Positions 35,609 to 47,097 of a DNA stretch of 64,000 nt are shown here, piece by piece. Below the pieces are notes generated by a model that did no database searches, was not told the DNA's origin, and worked only from the letters and a program-made list of their open reading frames with translations. This DNA comes from Geosiphon pyriformis. Its lineage: Eukaryota > Glomeromycota > Glomeromycetes > Archaeosporales > Geosiphonaceae. The stretch spans positions 76,351 to 140,350 of the forward strand of contig JAAOMT010000597.1 in assembly GCA_016748015.1 (NCBI GenBank), given 5' to 3'. Positions within the stretch are counted from its first letter, which is position 1; every line of letters starts with the position of its first letter. The translations under genes were made by a program, and so were the position numbers.

Positions 35609-36484
35609 TGTTATGGAATGGTTTTCTTGGTATATTTAATTGCTAATATCCCATTTTAATTACAATCAGTCTCTTATGAGTTTCTCAATTCTATTTGTGT
35701 AATAATGTTACTGTTATACTAAAGGCTTTCTCTTTAATGTCATGATGTAAGTTATTTCTCAATTCCTAATTGTTGTATGTGTTTATGTACTCCTTTTTAG
35801 AGGCTGAACTGAAATCTATCCACTGTTTGGGGTCTTCTCTGAAGCTATCTTTGCAATTGCCTAATGTGTTTCTCTAATCTAAAAACATAGAATGTTAATG
35901 GCCTTTAGTGCTTTTCCCTAATTCTTACAATAAAGCTTTTATTAATTAGTAACAATGTGAATAATCTTAATCAGAGATTATTCTTTCAAGGAATTCAACT
36001 GATAAATGATAGTTTCATTTAATAATTAACACATGTGAGTTTCTTACTACTTTGGGGTTGTGATAATTCAGTTTTAAATATTCTTTTTCATTTTTTTTTG
36101 ATTTAAAGGTTTCTTGGAATATTTAATTTAAAAGTACAATTTAAAGTGGAGTTTGTTGGATAAATTGGATCTATTGTTTGATAAGTTATGATTTTTTATT
36201 ACTTGATTTTTTTTTTCAATATTAAAGCTACTGTATATATACATGTTTGTAGTTCTACGAGAAAACACATTGTAATACTTTCTTTTTAATATTTTAACCT
36301 GGTGTTTGCTGTTATCACCAGTTGGTGTTGGCTGCTATTGTAAACTGGTGCTTGCCACTATTGCGAGATGATGTTTTGCTACTATGTTAATCATTATCTT
36401 TCTAAGATTATTACTGTGCTATATTATAATTGAATAGTTTATATTATTTTTATGATTCTTTTGTTAAATTCTTAAATCATAATA
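35609..36484 (-). repeat. Element I 3' LTR
   Basis: 876 bp, beginning TGTTATGG and ending TAATA. It matches 58680-59555 closely; most differences I noticed are transitions. The polypurine tract (GAAAGGAGTGGATAA on the minus strand) adjoins it at 36485-36500. Confidence 0.93.
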
Positions 36485-38670
36485 TTATCCACTCCTTTCA
36501 AGATTGAGCTCCATTGAAATTGAAGTTAATTTTTTCATTAAATTCTAAGTTACTATAGTGGTCCAATACTGTGTTATTAATTTGTTGTTGTAATTCTTGA
36601 AATTACAAGTTGGTAAGTCATCCAATACTGTTGGTTGTTATTATATTTATGGTTGGGTCCAACAATAGTTTGTGACAATTTTCAAATGCTTTAAAAATTC
36701 TGTAAACTGTTTTTGAATGGAATATAGTGTTGGTTTTTCCAATAAAAAGGTTCTAATAGTTGAATTATTGTTTTGTCAAACACTCTAGTTAAGTCTTTTG
36801 AGTATAATGTTTATATGTTCAAGTGCTTTCCTAGTTGATAATAATAGTAGTTAATTGGAAATTTTGTTTTCAAGTTGCTAAATGTGTCTGGTATTAATTC
36901 ACTTATTTCTATTTTTTCTATTATTAATGTATTGTCCAATGCTATCTCTAATTTTTCAATAACTTTGCTGATAAATTTGTTGTTATGTTTGGTAATATTA
37001 TATGGTTCAAAATTATGTTTTTTTCTTGTTTTTGGATTTTCTATTGTTCTTTTTATGTATGTTATTTTGGAACTATTAACTGTGATTTTTAGATCAGATT
37101 TTAATTGTTGTAAGCTTTCAACTAATTATTGAGCTATATTGTTAATGTTTTCTGGAATAAGTATTATTGTTTTAATTTTGACTGCTATTTTAGAATCTTT
37201 TGCATGTGTTTTTATGGTTGTTAAATCATTTTTGCTGTGATCTAAGATTAATTATCTTTTTGAATAATGTTCAATTAAAATTATTGGTTCTAAATCTCGT
37301 GGAATTTGTTCTGGTAGAATTAAAAGTAATTGTGTTCCAATTCTGGGTGTTTTTGTTGTTATTACTGGTTTACTGTAATAGAATTTCAGCTGGTTATCAT
37401 GTGCTGCTTTTCTTAATATTTTATCATCTAGTCTTAGCTTATATGCTTCATTTCCAAGTATTTCATGAATATAAAATAGTCTATCCTACTTGTAATCAAA
37501 TTTTCCACTCAATTGTTTTTCCATTTTTGTATGATGCAACAATACTTTATCTTCAATTTTGTAGCTAATTATATTATCTGGTAACTGGTTATTATGTCTC
37601 ACTTTTTGTTGTTCTTGTAATTGTTCAATATTTTGTGCTGCTTTTTTTCTTTTGTTTTTTAAAGTTTCCATTAATTTGTATGTTCTTTTAAGTAGTGTTT
37701 CCTGGAATGTTGTTTCAGTGATAGTGTCATTTGGATAAGTTGGAATAGTAAGTTCAACTAGTAATGTGGCTTTTCTTCCATAAACTAGTTTAAATAGTGT
37801 GAATTGTGTAGTATCTTGTTTTACTGTTCTATATGCTAGTAGTACTGCTGGTATAAATAAATCTCATTCTTTTTCATGTTCATTACTAATTTTTGCCAGT
37901 AATTTACATAATGTGTGATTAAATCTTTCAACTAATCTATTTGTTTGTGGGTGATATGATGATGACAGTGGTCACTTAATTTCAAATTTTTGGCTAAGTT
38001 CTTTTAAGATGCTGTTTATGAAGTGTGTGCCTTGATCTGATAACAATTCTTGTGGACATCTATGCTGGCAAATTAAGTCTTTATGTACGAATTGAGCTAT
38101 GGAAATAGCATCAGCTGTTTTAATAGCTCTAGCTTTTGGCCATTTGGTGAGATAGTCCACAGCTACTGCAATATAATAGTTGTTTCTTGTTGTTATTGGT
38201 AAGGGTCCAACTAAATCAATTTCAATTCTGTCAAATAGCTGTCCAACTTTTATTGGTCTTAATAATTCCATTGTTTTTGCTCCTTCTCTTTATTGACATG
38301 GGTCACAATTTTTTATGTATTGGATTATGTCTGAACTTATTTTTAGCCAATAGTAACGGCTAATTGCACACTGGATGGTTGCTGTTTTTCCAAAGTGGCC
38401 TGAATAAATATCTGAGTGCATGTTAAATAAAATAGTTTCTTTTTCATCCATGGTTATAACTTTTAATGGATTATCTGGATTTTGTTAATTTCAGTAATAA
38501 AGTATGTGATTTTAGATAAAATAGTGTTTTGCTAATTTTTGGAACTTAATTAGCTCTTTTACTGGCATTTCTTTATCTATTTGTAGTGTTTCCAAGTATT
38601 GGCTGAGGTTTTTGTAAAGGTGGTTGTTTATTGTTGTTGTGGTGGGTAGATTGGTAATTTTTATGTGTGT
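36485..38670 (-). pseudogene. Element I integrase and C-terminal extension
   Basis: Core at 37972-38271: IEIDLVGPLPITTRNNYY (first Asp) and LLSDQGTHFINSIL (second Asp). The upstream HHCC region is readable near 38400-38290. After breaks, TLFKLVYGRKATL-like sequence (about 37800) and KQLSGKFDYK (37486-37671) belong to the C-terminal domain. From about 37280 to 36490 lies the family's extra C-terminal extension, too decayed here to read in one frame. Confidence 0.75.
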
Positions 38671-39985
38671 CTCATTCTTAACAAACAGTCAGCATTAGCA
38701 TTTTTGGTACCTTCTTTGTATTTGATAATATAATTATATAGTGCTAACATTTGTGACCATCTGGCATATTTTCCTTTCAGTGCTTTTTTGTTATTTAATC
38801 AGATCAGACCTCTATGATCTGTGGTAATCTCAAAGAGTTGGTACCATAAATATGTGTCAAAGTAAACACAACTCCAAACTACTGCTAAGCATTTAAGTTT
38901 ATGTGCTGTATAGTTTTGCTCTACCATACTGAGACTTCTGTTGGTATAAGCAATTACACATTCTCTTCCATTATTATTTTTTTATAACAGAATGGTTTCA
39001 AGTTCAGTTTCAGAGACATCTGTGGCCAAAATGAATTTCTTGTTGAAATTTGAATAGATTATTATTGGTGATTCAATAAGCTTTTGTTTAAGGTACTCAA
39101 AAGCTTTTTGTTGTGCTTCAATCCATTCAAATTTCACATTTTTAGATAGTAGGTAATTAAGAGGTTTGGCGATATTTGAAAAGTTTTCTACAAAGTGGCA
39201 GTAGTAAGATGTGAGTTCTAAAAAGCTTCTAACTTCTGAAATGTTTCGAGGTACTGGAAAATTTTTCACTTTGTCTATTTTTAATGGATCTGGTTTTATT
39301 TCATCTTTTCCAACTATGTGTCCTAAAAATGCTAACTCATTTTTTCCAAAGAAACATTTTTCTAGATTTAGTTTAAGTCCAGCATGTCTCAATCTCTTAA
39401 AAACTTGTTGCAAATATTGAAGATGATCTGTGAATTTTGATGAAAAAACATTTGTATCATCCAAGTAAACAACAACAGATTGCCACAGAATTCCAGAGTA
39501 AATTACGTCTATTAGTTTTTGGAATGTCACAGAAGCATTTGTCAATCCAAATGGCATTACATTGAACTTATAATTGCCATTTTGTGTTGTGAATGCTGTT
39601 TTATGCCTGTTTTTTGGGTTCATTTCCACTTGCCAGTACCTACTGGTCAAGTCCAATGTAGAAAACCATTTTGCTCCTCCAAAAATGTTGAAAATTTTAT
39701 CAATTAATGGTATTGAGTATGAGTCTTTGGTTGTTTTGCTGTTTAGTTTGTGATGATTAATGCAAAATCTAATTTTTCCATTCTTTTTCCTTACTAAAAC
39801 AATTGGTAAAAACTATGGGCTCATTGATGATTGGATTATTCCTTTTTCCAACATGCTTTGGACTTCTTCTCTGATAAAATTATGCTCTATTGGTAGGACA
39901 TGGTAAGTGCGTTGTTTTTCAGGTCTGGCGTCTTCAGTAGAGATTTGGTGTTAAACCAAGTTGGTTCTTCCAAATTTGCTATTTT
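38670..39985 (-). pseudogene. Element I reverse transcriptase and RNase H
   Basis: RT with KGIIQSSMSP (about 39840), FSTLDLTSRYWQVEMN, MPFGLTNASVTFQ and an intact catalytic YLDDTNVFS (about 39460). LGHIVGKDEIKPDPLKI and FLELTSYYCHFVENF follow. RNase H starts at KFILATDVSETELETILL (about 39030) with its Asp kept, then decays toward 38680. Only minor breaks occur in the RT core, making this among the best preserved RT copies in the window. Confidence 0.85.
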
Positions 39986-40028
39986 GTGAAAATATATCAG
40001 AGTATTTTAAAATTAATGCTTTTAATTG

Positions 40029-41255
40029 TCACTGTTGGTCAGGATCCATTGTTTTAATGTTTAATTTGGCCAATTTTTCTGGCGTAAATTGATAGCATTC
40101 CAACAGTTGTTGCCAATTTATTGAAGTAAGTTCACAGTAAAAGGCAATTTCTGGGAAATTTAGAATTTCTTGTGGTGTTGACACATTTTCTAGCTCCGTT
40201 CCAAAGTATCCAATAATGGTATCTTCCAGAATATAGATGGGTTTTTCTGTAGTGTTTGCAATAAAAATTTTTATCCATTGAGCTTTATCAGCTGGAATAA
40301 AAAAGTTAGTAAGTTCTATAAGAAACTGTTGGCAAGTTTCTAGGTAGGGCTCAAATATTAGGTCTTTTTCTTTAATTGTTCTTTTTATTCTTATTTCTGA
40401 TTTTTTATATGGTAGAAGTGTAATGAACTGCTCAGTTTTAATTACTTCACCTTTTTTTTTTATTGTTTCAGCGAAATTTGCTTCAATTTCTTTTCCTGTC
40501 GATCCGAAACCAAAAGTTCTTCTCGTTGTTTGTAATAATTCCTCACAATTTTCCACTGGCATGAATTTCTCAATTTTTACCAATGGTAAAAAAATTGCTT
40601 GTGCAATTTTTTCCTTAGATTCAATGGTATAAAGCTTTTCTGAATTGTTCTGTAGCAAAACCATCAAATTTTCAGTGTATTCAGAATCAATTATTCTTCC
40701 TTGAATGCTTATTCTTTTTTTCACAAGGCTTAATTGCAATGCTATTTGAATCATTGTTTTTGGCAGAATTTCAACTGCTATTTTCAGGTCAATTTTGGTG
40801 ATGCTTCTGAGTGGTAATATTGTGGATTTTTCTTTTAGATAACATAGATCAAATCTGGCATCAGTTGAATGGACTCTTTTGGATATTATTCCTAAGTGCC
40901 CATTGTCAAAGTATTGGATGTCAATAATCTGTTCTAGGTTGGTATAAGCTACAAATTTCTCTGACCCAGGACTGTCAGGTGAGTCTTGTTGATTTATTGA
41001 TTGATTTTGAGATTGCTGATTCTCAATTTTTATTTTTTTTTCTAAGTCCCTTTCATCTTGACACTTTTCACAGCACTGATTTTGGCATGAGATAAGACAG
41101 TTTTCACAAAGGTAAGTGTTGATTTGGGTGAGATATTGTTTTTGCTTTTGTTGAGTAGGACATAGTTGTTGGTAGTAGTCCTGGAATTTGTCCACTGGGT
41201 TAAACATGTGTAGTTGGTGACTTTGTTGGCTACTTTGGCTGACTTTTTCTAACAT
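40029..41255 (-). pseudogene. Element I CxxC module and dUTPase domain, longest open copy
   Basis: An open 408-codon stretch of the polyprotein, not a free-standing gene. Near its start CENC-x8-CEKC (about residues 49-64) is a compact zinc-module candidate, followed by a Gln/Asn/Ser linker. dUTPase motifs follow: HSTDARFDLCYL (motif 1, with Arg for the usual Gly), QLSLVKKRI (motif 2 region), RIIDSEYTENL (motif 3, catalytic Asp kept), EKIAQAIFLPL (motif 4) and RRTFGFGSTG (motif 5, the P-loop-like tail). About 130 further residues, ending KLNIKTMDPDQ, lead into RT. The frame lies between protease and RT. Confidence 0.85.
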
Positions 41256-41399
41256 TGTATTTCTTTGGCAGTTTTTCCTCTTACTTTGGTCTGTGTGGTG
41301 TTGTACAACTCATCCTTGTCATGTGAGTAGTGCTGTAGTCTTTTTAATGCTCTGTTGAATGTTGCTTTGAATGGCATTCCTTCTCTTACCCAGTCACAG

Positions 41400-41680
41400 A
41401 TAAGAATCGTGTATTAACAAGTTGTGTTACACATTCCTACTCTGCTTGGTATGTTGTTCCAGTCACACCCTCTTGGTAATAGTTCTCCACAAGCGAGGCA
41501 TGGTTCCTCATTCCATTTTCTGTGTCTTTCTGAGTAACCGTATTTTTCTTTGTTACAACAGTTACAATAGTAGTGGGTGGGGTTTCTTGGATCTTCATTT
41601 GGTGTGCTGCATACAATTATAGATGAGAGTTTCTTCTTGCAAATCGAGCATTCTAGCTTTGGTTTGCGTCACTAATGGTT
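41400..41680 (-). pseudogene. Element I Cys-rich module between protease and dUTPase
   Basis: Minus-strand reading gives LECSICKKKLSS, YYCNCCNKEKYGYSERH, EPCLACGELLPRGCDWNN and RVGMCNTTC: eight or more Cys in CxxC pairs. The same module is in A (5398-5650) and H (51540-51815). In A and H the first pair is reduced to one Cys (YKNC). A stop follows MCNTTC here. It looks like a zinc-binding fold; I cannot assign it to a known family. Confidence 0.65.
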
Positions 41681-41725
41681 TCTTCATGGACTTACCTGGT
41701 TCCATTCGGATTTTTCTTCGCTGGT

Positions 41726-42611
41726 GTTACAGATGATGTCTTTGAGATTCTAAGTGAATAACAAACCCGTAACTTGGTGTGCAAAGCAATTGGTGATGAT
41801 GATAATCTGAAAGTATTTTATCTGAAGGTTTTCTAATCAAGTTCTTTGTATAATAGACAGAGATTCAATGGTAACAGTTTATTAGTAGTTTCCTGAAACT
41901 GTAATTTTGTTGATTGCTTGCTTAGCTTGATGGTTGATGATTCTTTTAGTATGATATCCTCTATAAGTGTATACTAGTGCTGTTTCCTGACGTCAGTTCC
42001 TCCATAAGTCCTCCAAGAGTAAGTATTGTTTAAGCAAGTTTATTCCTCCATAAGTTCTTCAAGAGTAAGTATTGTTAAGTAAGTTTTATTCCTCCATAAG
42101 TCCTCCAAGAGTAAATCTTTTAATCAAGTTAGCAGACAACAAAGAAAATAAAGAAAAGATAAAAGAGAAAATAAGAAATAAGCCAAGGCAATTTGCAAGT
42201 TAGTATCCCATCAATAGCCATGATCAAGAGCTATTGTTTCAATATGATTAAGTATCTGTTACTATCAACATAAAGTGTTGATAGTGAAGAATGAATTTAA
42301 TATAGTGAATAATTATTTATTTAAGGATTGTGGTAACTAAGCTAAGGATTCTTGGTGTTGATTCTGTTTTTTCTGCTTCTAATGCTACTGTTATATATAC
42401 ATATTTGAGATTCCTCAATTCTTCAATTTTTTGCAACAGGAATTCTGGAATTCTGGAATCCTGCGATTTCTCACTGGAGAATCCTGAAACTCCTGGAATC
42501 CTGCAATTCCTCTGAGAGAAATCTTGGAATTTCACATTTACTATGTCTACTTCTGATTGGCTAATCTCTACTTGCTAATAATAATATACTTCCTTTATTC
42601 TATGAATAACA
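41726..42611 (-). repeat. Element H 3' LTR, 886 bp
   Basis: Begins TGTTACAG and ends GAATAACA. Contains triple CTCCATAAGTCCTCCAAGAGTAA-type units (about 42000-42115), the perfect 10-base stem 42261-42270/42276-42285, a TATATACA box near 42393 and GGAATTCTGGAATCCTGC subrepeats (42440-42530). Confidence 0.92.
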
Positions 42612-43300
42612 TTATTTTCTTCTTTTAATATTGAGCTTCATCAAAATCTAACTCTTTTAATTGCCCCTCTTGAATTATTTCTTGAACTTCTTTTTTGAGT
42701 ATTACTTGTGTTATTTGAGTTTGTAGTTCTTCAAATTGGGCATTGGTCATTTTTCCCAATTGATTACTCATAACTGTATCCATTGCTGTGTTGAATAAGA
42801 TTTCTGGTTGGTCTTGAAATCCCATATATAGCCAGTAAATGGCTCAAGCTTGTGTAGTTAGATTGTTCTTTTCCACAAATTGTTCTAGTTGTCTTAGTAT
42901 TGTTGTGTCAAATAACTGTTTTGTTTTGTTGGTATACAAATTCTGGATATTTATGTGTTGTCCCAAGTGAAAATGACAATAGTTTTTTGGAAATTGTTGC
43001 ATCCACCAAGTCCAAGTTTCTCCAGTAAGTTCTTGGTGTAATTTGACTATTTGTTGTTCTTTTATGGCCAATTTTACCTTGGTCATAATCTTGTCAACAA
43101 AATTTTCAAGTTTTCTCTGTACTTTGTGTTGTGGTATCCTTGTAGTACTTTTGTATTGAATGGTTTGTTGATTGATTGTAATTTCTATCTCCTAATGTTG
43201 GATTAATTGAAAGATTTGTTGTGTTAATGAATAGATGTTGTCAGTAATTTCCATTTTTCTGCATTTTTCCATCACATCGACCATGTCTTTATATATTCTT
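42612..43300 (-). pseudogene. Element H Pol C-terminal extension
   Basis: Best preserved copy of the extension. It includes KIMTKVKLAIKEQQIVKL, LTGETWTWWMQQFPKNYC, FHLGQHINIQNLYTNKTKQ, then YMGFQDQPEILF, NQLGKMTNAQFEELQTQI, and an end in DFDEAQY just before the polypurine tract. One stop separates the two halves. Shared with A, B and G; function unknown. Confidence 0.65.
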
Positions 43301-43308
43301 TCTGTCGA

Positions 43309-44660
43309 TCAATTGGATGTGTTGTTATCAATGATGATGATTGGTTTCAGATCTCGTGGAATCTCATTTGGTTGGACTAGTATTCTCTGTACTCCCAGTT
43401 GTGGAATATTACTGGTAGATGATAATGCTATATGGTGGTATGGTTTCAGTCGATCTCCATATGCTACTTTGGTCAAGATTTTGTTATTCAATCTTAATTT
43501 GTAAGCTCCATTTCCTAGAATTTCTTCTATGTGAAATGGTCCGTCCCATTTGAAGTCAAATTTTCCACTCCATTGTTTTTCCACTTTGATATGATGTAGT
43601 AGTACTTTGTCTCCAATTTTGAATTCAACTGGTTTATCTGATAGTTGGTTATCATGTCTTTCTTTTTGTTTCTTTTGTGACTTTTGTATGTTATCAGCTG
43701 CTTTCCGTCATTTGTTTTCTAATGTTTCCATTAAGTCATATGTTTTTTTCAACAATGTGTTTTTGAAATTTTCTTCTGTTATTGGTTCAGTTGGGTATGT
43801 GCTGACTTCTATTTCCACTGGTAGTGTTGCTGTTCTACCATATACTAATTCAAATAGTGTTGCTTGTGTAGTATCTTGCTTCATTGTCCAATAAGCAAAT
43901 AGTACTAATGGTATCAACAAATCCCAATCATTCTGGTTTTCTTGGTTGAGCTTAGCTATTGCTTTACACAATGTTTTGTTGAATCTTTTGACTAATCCAT
44001 TGGTTTGTGGATGGTATGGTGATGATAATGGTCTCTTAATTCCGAATCTTTGGCTCAATTTTGTTAATGTTCTGTTTACAAAATGAGTTCCTTGGCCTGA
44101 TAATAATTCTTTTGGACATCCATGTCGACAAATCAAATCCTAATGAACAAATTCGACAACAAATTCTACATCTGTTCTTTGAATTGCTTTTGCCTTTGGC
44201 CATTTAGTGAGATAGTCCATGGCTACTGCTATGTATCTGTTTCCTCTGCTGGTAATTGTTAATGGTCCGACTAAATCAATTCCAATATAGTCGAATGGTT
44301 GTCTCACTTTGATTGGTTTTAATAGTTCACTGGGTCTTGTTCCTCCTCTTTACTGACAAGCATCACAATTTTGAACATATTGAATGATGTCTGGATACAT
44401 TGATGGCCAATAGTATCTTTTTCTGGTTCTTTCCATGGTTGCTTCTTTGTGAAAGTGTCCTGCTGTTGGATTTGAGTGCATGTTAAATAATATTGTCTCT
44501 TTTTCTGGCTCTGTAATTACTTTGATTGGTTGATCTAGATTTTTTCTATTTTTCTGATAAAATATATTTTGGTAAGTGATAAAATATTTTGATTGTTGTT
44601 TGATACTCTTTTGTTCTATTTGAGATAAATTCTCCTTGAACTGTTAAATGTTTATATAAT
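43309..44660 (-). pseudogene. Element H integrase
   Basis: HHCC region with AGHFHKEATMERTRKRYYW and CDAC near 44450-44350. Core: IGIDLVGPLTITSRGNRYIA near 44270, LLSGQGTHFVNRTL near 44080 (the second catalytic Asp has become Gly), NGLVKRFNKTLCKA near 44000 (the usual Glu is Lys). Then YGRTATLPVEIEV and, at 43309-43584, KFDFKWDGPFHIEEILGN. At least two catalytic residues are lost, so it is inactive. Confidence 0.85.
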
Positions 44661-44759
44661 GTTAAAGTTGTTGATATTTTTGTATGTTTATCTTTTGTTA
44701 TATTTTCGTTGGTATTGTTCTGGTTTTGTTATATTTTGGGTTTGAGATGTTCTTAGATT

Positions 44760-46170
44760 TGTCTTATTTGTGACAAACTGTCAGCATTTCCATTGTCTTT
44801 TCCTTTCTTATAGTGTATAGTATAAGTATATCATGAGAGTGCCATTTTTTATTTGGATTGGCGGCCATTATCAAATTCTTGCTTTTGAAGTGATGTTAAC
44901 CCTTTATGATCTGTGTATATATCAAACTTTTGGCTCAAGTATTCATTCCACTTTATGACTGCCCAATAAATTGCTAAATGTTCTAGTTCTGGTGTTTCAT
45001 AGTTCTTTTTGGCTGGTGTTAGACCTCAGCTGGCATATGCTACTGAATGTTCTCTGCTGTCTGGTCTCTTCTGAGATAGTACTGCTCCTAATGCTTGGCC
45101 TAATGCATTAATAATAATGATAAATGGTTTGTTGTAATCTGAGTAGATTAGTACTGGAGCTTGAATAAGCTTTCTTTTCAAAATATCAAAAGCTTTTTGT
45201 TGACTTTCTGTCCATTCATATTTTGTATTTTTGGTTTGCAGATTATTGAACAGTTGAGTTATCTTTGAAAAGTTCTTTATAAAGCATTAATAATAGCTTG
45301 CGAATTCCAAGAATAATTTCAATTTAGTCATATTGGTTGGTACTGGAAAGTTCTTTACTATTTCTATTTTCTTTGGATCTGTTTTAATGTTGTCTTTGCT
45401 AACTATGTGTTCTAAAAATTTTAGTTTTGTCTTGCTGAAGAAGCACTTTGTTGTATTTAACTTTAGTTCTGTTCTTCTTAGCTTTTTGAACATTTGTTGA
45501 AGATGATGAAGATGATCATCAAATGTTTTTGAGAATACATTGGTGTCATCCAAGTATACAACTACTGATTTCCACAATAAGCCAGTATAAATGATTTCTA
45601 TTAGCCATTGAAAAGTGGCTGGGGTGTTGGTTAAGCCAAAGGGCATTACTTCAAATTCGAAATTGCCTTCTCTAGTGGTGAATGCCATTTTCTTTTTGTC
45701 AGCTGGATCCATGGCTACTTGCCAGTAATCACTGTTCAAGTCTAATGTTGAGAACCATTTGTTTCTGCTGAAAGCATCAAATAATTCTTGTATTCTTGGG
45801 GTTGAATAATTGTCTTCACAAGTTACACCATTGAGTTTCTTGTAGTCCACACAAAATCGGATTTTTTTATTTTTCTTTTAGACAAGTACTACTGGTGATG
45901 ACCATGAGTTCATTGATGGTTGAATTAGCCCATTGTTAAACATTTGGTTTATCTCTTGATAAATGATCTCATGGCTAGCTAGTGGTACTCTGTATGCTCT
46001 TTGTTTAATTGGCATTGTATCTTCAGTCTTGATCTGATGCTGGATGATGTCAGTTCGGCCAAACTCATTTTCGCTGGCAAAGATGTCATTAAAATTGTTG
46101 AGCAATATCTTAAGCTGCATACATTGGAGTGGATCTAAGTTTTCTATGTTCATTTGTTCCAATTGCTCTG
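44760..46170 (-). pseudogene. Element H reverse transcriptase and RNase H
   Basis: RT starts after LNNFNDIFASENEFGRT; PSMNSWSSPVVLV, FSTLDLNSDYWQVAMD, MPFGLTNTPATFQWL and an intact YLDDTNVFSKTF are present. RNase H follows, with PFIIIINALGQALG where both the usual Asp and the Ser of TDAS are changed, then YETPELEHLAIYWAV and YTDHKGLTSLQKQEF. Stops occur at about 45880 and 45290. Confidence 0.88.
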
Positions 46171-46267
46171 ATTAAAGCAAATAACATTTGTTTCGTTTAT
46201 ATATTGTTTGTGATGTAATATCAACATATCCACAAAGCTGTGGAAAGTCTGGAATGGTGCTTGGTGG

Positions 46268-47097
46268 TTAATCCTCTATTTCAGTGCTTAAGTATCCAAT
46301 AGTAGTTTCGGTTGGTATTATTATAACATTTTCTGTGTTATTGTAGATGGAAATTTTGATGTGGCTGTAATCTTTAACTGGTATATAGAGATTGATAAGT
46401 CCAATCTCTCCTGATTCACAAAGAGTTGGTTCTGCTTCAAAAATCTGATTCTGTTTTTTTACTTCTCGCTTTATCTCTACCATGTACTGACTATATGGTG
46501 GAATAGAAATTGCTTGACCTATTGAGATAATTTCTCTTTGGTCAACAATTTTTTTTTCTGCCATATTGACTGGTATATCTATTTTACCCATTGATCCAAA
46601 TTCCTGTATTCCTCTTGTTGTTATTTCTAATTCCTCCCTATTTCTTACTAATACTAACTGAGCTATTTTCACCAGAGGCAGAAATATTGCCTGTGCTATT
46701 TTTTCATTTGGCTCTATAATATAGGCCTTTTTAGAGTTATTTTGTAGCATAGCAATGATATTTTCTTCATATCTTGCATCAATTATTCCTCCTTTTATAT
46801 TAATTTCTCTTTTTGCTAAACTACTCCTAGATGCTAGTTGAATCATTGTTTTTGCTGGAATTTCCAGTGCTACTTTCAGATCTATGCAGGTGCGCAAATG
46901 TGGTTCCAATTTTATAACATCTTTTCCAGAATATCTCAGATCAAACCTGGTATCAGTATTGTGTGCACATTCTGGCATGATACCTTCATTATTGTCACTA
47001 TACTATTTCAACTCCTGTTCTTTGGAGAGGTCTGGCAGTGCAATGTATTGTTCATATTTTGGGTCAGAGTTTGAATCTGAGTTGGAATTGTCATTGT
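46268..47097 (-). pseudogene. Element H dUTPase domain (G inserted at its N-terminal side)
   Basis: The clearest dUTPase in the window. Motif 1 NTDTRFDLRYSG; motif 2 ASRSSLAKREI; motif 3 GGIIDARYEENI with the catalytic Asp and Tyr kept; motif 4 NEKIAQAIFLPLVK; motif 5 TRGIQEFGSMGK, weakened from the usual GGFGSTG. It runs on into VEIKREVKKQNQIF and TTIGYLSTEIED before RT. A trimeric dUTPase uses all five motifs across subunits. The upstream linker and CxxC module lie beyond the insert, at 51004-51260. Confidence 0.85.

Noticed and set aside
40029..41255. Free-standing dUTPase gene
   Set aside because: The frame sits between protease and RT of element I on the same strand and has counterparts at the same place in A and H, so it is part of Pol.
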